From assembly GCA_902766655.1 (NCBI GenBank), contig CACXEL010000432.1:1-10172 (forward strand): 10,172 bases of DNA. Reading direction: 5' to 3'. The stretch is from an uncultured Lachnospiraceae bacterium. GTDB taxonomy: Bacteria; Bacillota; Clostridia; Lachnospirales; Lachnospiraceae. The notes below the pieces were generated by a model that worked only from the letters and a program-made list of their open reading frames with translations, had not been told where the DNA came from and made no database searches. Positions 5,979 to 10,172 of this stretch are shown in pieces. A program made the translations under genes and the position numbers. Positions within the stretch are counted from its first letter, which is position 1, and the number at the start of each line of letters is the position of its first letter.

Positions 5979-7304
5979 TTGAAGTCTTTATACATTGACT
6001 GCGGCATGGGCGCCGCGGGGGATATGCTGACTGCCGCACTGCTGGGACTTTCGCCGGACCGGGAGGGCTTCATTTCCCGGATGAACGGGCTGGAAATTCC
6101 GGGTGTCACGGTCGCGTGCAGGGAGGTGTCCAAGGCCGGCATCGGCGGTCTCTCCATGGAGGTCCTGATCGGCGGCGAGGAGGAGACCTCGGTGGACGTG
6201 GACCTTACGGCTGCCGCAGAACACGGGCACGAGGAGATCCACAGCCACGCCGAAGAGGGCGGGCATCACCACGATGATGAGGACCATGAACACCATCATC
6301 ACCACCATGATGAGGACCATGAGCACCATCATCACCACCATGATGAGGACCATGGACACCATCATCACCACCACACCTCCATGGCGACGATTGAGGAACT
6401 GGTGAGTGGGCTTGCGATTCCGGAGAAGGTCCGGGAGGATGTCATGGCCGTCTATCGGATCATCGCCGAGGCCGAGAGCCAGGTGCACGGGGAGCCGGTT
6501 TCGGAGATTCATTTTCACGAGGTGGGCAGTATGGACGCGGTGGCGGACGTCACCGCCGTATGCCTCCTCATCCACGAGCTGGGCATTCAGAAAATCATGG
6601 CCTCTCCCATCCACGTCGGGAGCGGGCATGTGAAATGCGCCCACGGCATACTGCCGGTGCCGGCACCGGCGACGGCCCTCATCCTGCAGGGCCTGCCCAT
6701 CTATTCCGGTGACATCCGCGGGGAGCTCTGCACCCCGACCGGCGCAGCCCTTTTGAGGCACTTTGTCACCGAGTTTGGCCCCATGCCCGTCATGCGGGTC
6801 GAGAAGATCGGTTATGGCATGGGCAAAAAGGACTTTCCGGTCCTGAACGCCGTCCGAGTCCTCATGGGCGAGACGAATGACGCGCCCAGGGACCAGGTGG
6901 CCCGCCTGGACTGCAACGTGGACGACATGACGGCCGAGGAGATCGGCTTCGCCATGGACGGCCTTTTCGCCGCCGGCGCCAGGGAGGTCTTCACGACGCC
7001 TGTCGGTATGAAGAAGAACCGGCCGGGCACCCTGATCACCGTCCTCTGCTCTCCTGAAGACAGGGACAAAATGGTGAGGACCATTTTCCGGCTGACCTCC
7101 ACCATCGGAGTCCGGGAGACCATCTGCGACCGCTACGTCCTCCACCGCGCCATTGAAAATGCGGACACTCCCTACGGCACCATCCGCCGCAAGGTCTCCG
7201 AGGGCTACGGCGTGCGGCGCGTCAAGTACGAATACGACGACCTGGCAGCCATAGCCGCCAGGACAGGGCTGACGGTCGGGGAAATCAGAAAAGGCCTGAA
7301 CTGA
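5979..7304 (+). CDS. larC: nickel insertion protein LarC with His-rich insertion
   Basis: A 441-residue protein. LarC is the CTP-dependent cyclometallase that inserts nickel into the dithiolated pyridinium nucleotide to finish the NPN cofactor. The N-terminal LarC1 part begins YIDCGMGAAGDMLTAALLG (5-23) and includes HFHEVGSMDAVADV (178-191), ASPIHVGSGHVKCAHG (208-223) and CTPTGAALL (251-259). The C-terminal LarC2 part begins near RLDCNVDDMTAEEIG (309-323) and includes the FTTPVGMKKNRPG region (338-350). In Lactobacillus plantarum these two parts are joined by a programmed frameshift; here they are one unbroken frame. Residues 82-132 are an extra segment with 28 histidines, mostly in three 11-residue repeats. 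The start is TTG with AGGAG 8 nt upstream (5966-5970); no better start exists in frame. A bidirectional terminator follows 12 nt after the stop. Confidence 0.95.
   Translation: MKSLYIDCGMGAAGDMLTAALLGLSPDREGFISRMNGLEIPGVTVACREVSKAGIGGLSMEVLIGGEEETSVDVDLTAAAEHGHEEIHSHAEEGGHHHDDEDHEHHHHHHDEDHEHHHHHHDEDHGHHHHHHTSMATIEELVSGLAIPEKVREDVMAVYRIIAEAESQVHGEPVSEIHFHEVGSMDAVADVTAVCLLIHELGIQKIMASPIHVGSGHVKCAHGILPVPAPATALILQGLPIYSGDIRGELCTPTGAALLRHFVTEFGPMPVMRVEKIGYGMGKKDFPVLNAVRVLMGETNDAPRDQVARLDCNVDDMTAEEIGFAMDGLFAAGAREVFTTPVGMKKNRPGTLITVLCSPEDRDKMVRTIFRLTSTIGVRETICDRYVLHRAIENADTPYGTIRRKVSEGYGVRRVKYEYDDLAAIAARTGLTVGEIRKGLN
6273..6371 (+). repeat. three 33-bp tandem repeats encoding His/Asp/Glu runs in larC
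   Basis: Units 6273-6305, 6306-6338 and 6339-6371 differ from their neighbour at only two bases each, including at synonymous sites, which points to recent copy-number expansion by slippage. Each encodes an 11-residue unit of the type (D/H)DEDHEHHHHH. They keep the reading frame. Confidence 0.93.
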
Positions 7305-7316
7305 CGGTTGTCAATA

Positions 7317-7383
7317 AAAAGCAGGGAGAGCCCTGTATCTCAACAATCCAGGATTTTTGAGATACAGGGCCCTCCCTGCTTTT
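7317..7383. terminator. long bidirectional terminator between larC and the GH3 gene
   Basis: AAAAGCAGGGAG (7317-7328) pairs with CTCCCTGCTTTT (7372-7383), then one mismatch, then GCCCTGTATCTCAA (7330-7343) pairs with TTGAGATACAGGGC (7357-7370) around a 13-nt loop: 26 base pairs in all. The A/T ends give a T-run on either strand. It lies 12 nt after the larC stop and 9 nt after the GH3 stop, so it can end both convergent transcripts. Confidence 0.92.
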
Positions 7384-7392
7384 CATTTTCCT

Positions 7393-9900
7393 TTATTTAT
7401 GCTCAGAGTAATCCACTGCATTCATGACAAAGTTCATAAGATGGGCGACGGCTGTCTTTATCTGGTCCAGCGTCACGCGGCCTTCCTCATAGCCCTTCAG
7501 GACCTGGGAGATGACGGGCGGTCCGCCGGGCATGACCACGTCGTTGCCGGCGGCCACGGCGTCGGCGCCGTCCACGACGAAGTCCATGTCGCCCCAGTCG
7601 GTGACGACCACACCGTCGTAGCCCCACTCGCCGCGGAGGATGCCCGTGCAGAGGGCTTCATTTCCCGCCGCGAAGGTGCCGTTGATCTTGTTGAAGGAGC
7701 TCATGAGCGTCCGGACCGAGGGGTTCTCCAGGACCATCTCGAAGGGCTTCAGGTAGATCTCCCTGGCAGCCCGGGCCGAGACGATGGAATCGGCGGCATC
7801 GATGTTCTTCCGCTCCTTGCCCCTGCGGTAGGTCTCCTGCTCGTTCATGGCGAAGTGCTTGGGGCAGACCGTCACGCGGTTCATCCTGGTGGCGCCGGCT
7901 GCAATGCAGCTGCCCATGACACCGCAAAGATACGGGTCCTCAGAGAAATACTCGAAAACGCGGCCGCCGATCGGGTTCCTCGCGATATTCATGCCCGGCG
8001 CGAGCCAGGTGCCCACCAGAAGCTCCTCGGCCTCCTGCCCGCAGGCGGCGCCGAAGGCGTCCGCCAGGACCTTGTTGAAGGTCGCGGCGACCATCATGCC
8101 GGTCGGCCAGGCCGTCTTGCCGACGGAGGCAGGGCCGTCCTTGTAGTAGACTGAGTAAATGCCGTATTTATCCAGACACGGATTGATGTAGCCCGGGAAG
8201 GCATCCGGATGGCTGTTCCGGGCGATGTCCGTCCCGTCAGCATACTGGATGGTGGCAGGCGCGGCGGACCCCAGGCCACCGAAAGGCAGGCCGGGCCCGT
8301 AACCGCAGGTCAGGACCGCCAGCTCCTCCAGGCTCATCTGGTTGATGAAGGCCTCCATGCTGACGCGGCCCTCCCTGACGTCCGCCAGGGTGGATTTTTC
8401 CGCGGGGACCGAGAAATCGTAGACGCGGGCCGGCGTGACCGAACAGGCGGCATCCTCCGCCGTGATGACCAGAGCCGCCTCACAATCGGGGGAATCTCCG
8501 TCCATTTCGGCCTTCATGAAGTCCACCTTCCCGCGGTTGGCCGCGCTGACGCCGATATCGGCGGTGACCGCCCTCACGACCAGCTCGTCCTCGGCCCGCA
8601 CGGCAGCGGCCGGCTCGGTATCCGCCGAGGATCTGCCGACAGAGAGGACATAGGTCCCCTCCTCGATCACATAAGCCATCTGCTCCTCGTCGAAGGAGGC
8701 CAGGTCGCTGACCGGGAAGGCCAGGGTGACCGTCTCCTCCTCGCCCGGCGCAAGCACGCCGGTCTTGTCGAAGGCCTTAAGCTCCCGGGCCGGCTTGTCG
8801 AGCTTGCCGGCGGGGGCGTTCACATAGAGCTGGACTACCTCCTTGCCGGATGCGGCTGGGGATTCATTTTTCACGGTGACCGGCAGGAAGAGCCTGCCGT
8901 TCTCCTTGGTCAGTTCCCCCGGGGTGAGGCTGAAGTCCGCGTAGCTAAGGCCGAAGCCGAAGGGGAAGAGGGGCGCGACGTCGAAGGTGTCGAAGTAGCG
9001 GTAGCCCACGTAAATGCCTTCCTTATAGTATGTGACCGGGCTCACGTCCTTGCCGATGCTCCCGTTGTCCTCCGCGGAGAGGCCGTAGGTGGCGTAGGTC
9101 TTGATGTTGTCCGGGTCGTCCTTGTTCCAGCTGAAGGTCTCCGCAGTCGGATAATCCTCGTAGCGGCGGGCCAATGTAAAGGGCAGCCTGCCCGAAGGCG
9201 CCGCCTTGCCCGTCAGGATATCCGCCAGGGCGCCGGCCCCCTGCTCACCCGGCGTGCCCATGAAGAGGACAGCCTTGAAGGCCGGATCCGACTCCGTCCA
9301 GGCCGCGTCCACCGGCCCGTTCACGTTGAAAATGACGACCACCTTCCTGAAGTACCTGGCAGCAAGCTCCGCCAACGCCTTCTCGGAGGGCAGGAGGTAG
9401 TAGTCGTCCTCGACCCGTCTGTCACACTCCTCACCGCCCGAGCACCGGCTCACGACCAGGATGGCCGTATCCGTCTTCTCAGCCGCCTCTGCCATAAGGT
9501 CATCCCCGGGAAGGGGCTCCGGCGTCGGCGCGCTGTACTGGCCGAAGAGCTCGTAGATCAGACCGCTGGCGACTAAGCCGGCCAGGTCAAAGTCCCCTCC
9601 GCCCGCACTCTTCTGAGCCGCCGCCAGTTCCGCGCGGCGGTTCTCCTCGTAGAAAGCCATAAGGCCCTCTTCCGGGACAAGGCCTTCCCGTGCGAGCTCC
9701 ACGGAGATCTGGAGCGGATCGTCACAGCGGGAAGCGCCGGAGCCGCCGCCGCCAATCACGGTGTTCAGCTGCCCCCTGCCCAGAACGGCGACGGTGGTGC
9801 CGGGGGCCAGGGGAAGAAGCCGGTCTTCATTTTTCAGGAGTACGATGGCCTCGCGGGCGATCTGCCTCACCAGAGCCTTTCTGGATTCCTCTGCTGTCAT
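7393..9900 (-). CDS. glycoside hydrolase family 3, domain-swapped (beta-glucosidase/xylosidase type)
   Basis: An 835-residue enzyme expected to remove sugars from the non-reducing ends of beta-linked oligosaccharides by a retaining mechanism. Domain order is reversed relative to canonical GH3. First comes the alpha/beta sandwich (about 10-245, REAIVLLKNEDRLLPL at 16-31), then a fibronectin III-like domain (about 335-425), then a less conserved stretch (430-505), then the TIM barrel (about 510-825). In the barrel: GRVFEYFSEDP (646-656), the substrate-binding Lys681-His682 of PKHFAMNE, and the nucleophile Asp768 in VVVTDWGD. The acid/base is probably Glu157 or Glu158 in GGEECDR. Enzymes of this order are known from rumen Clostridia (Butyrivibrio and Ruminococcus beta-glucosidases), so it is not an assembly artefact. 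No signal peptide: cytoplasmic. The start has AAGGAGG (9914-9908). The exact sugar specificity is not readable from sequence. Confidence 0.95.
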   Translation of the reverse strand: MTAEESRKALVRQIAREAIVLLKNEDRLLPLAPGTTVAVLGRGQLNTVIGGGGSGASRCDDPLQISVELAREGLVPEEGLMAFYEENRRAELAAAQKSAGGGDFDLAGLVASGLIYELFGQYSAPTPEPLPGDDLMAEAAEKTDTAILVVSRCSGGEECDRRVEDDYYLLPSEKALAELAARYFRKVVVIFNVNGPVDAAWTESDPAFKAVLFMGTPGEQGAGALADILTGKAAPSGRLPFTLARRYEDYPTAETFSWNKDDPDNIKTYATYGLSAEDNGSIGKDVSPVTYYKEGIYVGYRYFDTFDVAPLFPFGFGLSYADFSLTPGELTKENGRLFLPVTVKNESPAASGKEVVQLYVNAPAGKLDKPARELKAFDKTGVLAPGEEETVTLAFPVSDLASFDEEQMAYVIEEGTYVLSVGRSSADTEPAAAVRAEDELVVRAVTADIGVSAANRGKVDFMKAEMDGDSPDCEAALVITAEDAACSVTPARVYDFSVPAEKSTLADVREGRVSMEAFINQMSLEELAVLTCGYGPGLPFGGLGSAAPATIQYADGTDIARNSHPDAFPGYINPCLDKYGIYSVYYKDGPASVGKTAWPTGMMVAATFNKVLADAFGAACGQEAEELLVGTWLAPGMNIARNPIGGRVFEYFSEDPYLCGVMGSCIAAGATRMNRVTVCPKHFAMNEQETYRRGKERKNIDAADSIVSARAAREIYLKPFEMVLENPSVRTLMSSFNKINGTFAAGNEALCTGILRGEWGYDGVVVTDWGDMDFVVDGADAVAAGNDVVMPGGPPVISQVLKGYEEGRVTLDQIKTAVAHLMNFVMNAVDYSEHK

Positions 9901-9930
9901 TTTTGATCCTCCTTTTAGTCATTTTTTCAG

Positions 9931-9946
9931 GTAACTATTCAGTTAC
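9931..9946. repeat. 16-bp palindrome GTAACT-N4-AGTTAC upstream of the GH3 gene
   Basis: Six-base arms (9931-9936 and 9941-9946) flank ATTC, 31 bp before the GH3 start and just ahead of its ribosome binding site. It overlaps a TATAGT box on the minus strand (9950-9945) that could be a -10, though no good -35 lies 16-18 bp further upstream. A sugar-responsive repressor site is plausible. The repeat also overlaps the TAG that would end the shifted upstream frame. Confidence 0.4.
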
Positions 9947-10049
9947 TATATCTGATCCGTCTCCGGCTCTTCCACCGTCGGCGTGCTCATCTGTAGCAGC
10001 GCCTTCGGAAGCTTTCTGCAAACCCCTGCGGCCTTTTTTGATGCCCGGC
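9935..10049 (-). pseudogene. possible out-of-frame continuation of the acidic-tail gene
   Basis: Past the TGA at 10052-10050, the +1 frame stays open to TAG at 9937-9935. It encodes a charged stretch (PGIKKGRRGLQK) and then an acidic Gly/Ala-rich tail (ASEGAATDEHADGG, ending GDGSDIVTE). It shares the 16-base element GCTTCCGAAGGCGCTG, read in both places as ASEGA, with the in-frame tail upstream, but the two copies are 118 bp apart, not a multiple of three. If the frame were restored, the gene would end 34 nt before the GH3 start, a normal operon distance. It could be a real frameshift, a sequencing indel in GC-rich repeats, or chance. Confidence 0.4.
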
Positions 10050-10172
10050 TCACTCGCCGTCACCGCCATCACCCGCATCAGCGCCTTCTCCTGACTCAGC
10101 GCCTTCGCCCGCCTCAGCGCCTTCGGAAGCAATCTCCATAGAGCCGATATCCGTACCGCTGCCTTCAGCCAG
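10050..10172 (-). CDS. C-terminal end of an unidentified protein with acidic repeats (partial)
   Basis: The window edge shows the last 40 residues of a minus-strand frame ending at TGA (10052-10050). After LAEGSGTDIGSMEIAS comes a string of hexapeptides of the type E-G-A-E/D-A/S-G, ending DGGDGE. This is the upstream neighbour of the GH3 gene and probably in the same operon. Nothing here shows the function: acidic, flexible tails of this kind occur on transporters, secreted and cytoplasmic proteins alike. The N-terminal body lies outside the window. Confidence 0.6.
   Translation of the reverse strand: MAEGSGTDIGSMEIASEGAEAGEGAESGEGADAGDGGDGE
10053..10124 (-). repeat. four 18-bp tandem repeats encoding acidic hexapeptides
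   Basis: Units 10124-10107, 10106-10089, 10088-10071 and 10070-10053 start GAAGGCGCTGA (the last unit is diverged, GATGGCGGTGA) and encode EGAEAG, EGAESG, EGADAG and DGGDGE. The 18-bp period keeps the frame, so copy-number change alone would not cause the downstream frame change. Confidence 0.75.

Noticed and set aside
5988..7145. Minus-strand open frame of 385 codons opposite larC with a Met/Val-rich stretch
   Set aside because: The Met/Val run is the complement of the His/Asp repeat codons of larC; there is no independent coding signal.
8209..9576. Plus-strand open frame of 455 codons opposite the GH3 gene
   Set aside because: Shadow of GH3 codon bias; Arg/Gly/Asp/Leu-rich with no recognisable motif, while the minus strand shows full GH3 catalytic motifs.
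10034..10039. A6-G run on the minus strand as a slippery site for the acidic-tail gene
   Set aside because: It lies downstream of the TGA at 10052-10050, so slipping there could not bypass that stop.

Overview
The window is about 10 kb of GC-rich bacterial chromosome. It reads like a low-oxygen, gut- or rumen-type member of the Clostridia, perhaps a high-GC Lachnospiraceae relative. This is inferred from gene content (a SpoVK/CbbX-type ATPase, a DUF1858 redox-disulfide protein, a ferredoxin-fused aldo/keto reductase, a domain-swapped GH3 glycosidase), strong AGGAGG-type ribosome binding sites and compact intergenic hairpins. No rRNA, tRNA, IS element, CRISPR array or phage gene was seen.

Layout. 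The left arm (1-3387) is on the minus strand. From its upstream end it carries a MATE-family exporter, a hairpin terminator, an AAA+ ATPase with a long disordered linker, and a small DUF1858 protein that runs off the left edge. The region 3388-3707 is divergent and holds a strong hairpin, three palindromes and an extended -10 promoter. The middle (3708-7304) is on the plus strand: an aldo/keto reductase with two 4Fe-4S motifs, then larB and larC, two of the three genes that make the nickel-pincer nucleotide (NPN) cofactor of lactate racemase-type enzymes. Both spacers in this block (4830-5038 and 5822-5978) lack genes but are rich in competing stem-loops. larC converges on a minus-strand GH3 gene (7393-9900), with a long bidirectional terminator between them. 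Upstream of the GH3 gene is the tail of another minus-strand gene with an acidic hexapeptide repeat, apparently interrupted by a frame change.

How the genes work together. LarB (carboxylation of nicotinic acid adenine dinucleotide) and LarC (nickel insertion) act in one pathway. The sulfur-inserting LarE and a LarA-type client enzyme are not in the window and must lie elsewhere or be absent. The GH3 enzyme lacks a signal peptide, so it probably cleaves imported oligosaccharides in the cytoplasm; the gene upstream of it may belong to the same operon. The other genes do not form an obvious shared pathway.

Most notable points: the 28-histidine, 33-bp-repeat insertion in LarC; switch-like alternative pairings in the two lar leader/spacer regions; the inside-out domain order of the GH3 enzyme; and the probable frameshift in the acidic-tail gene at the right edge.
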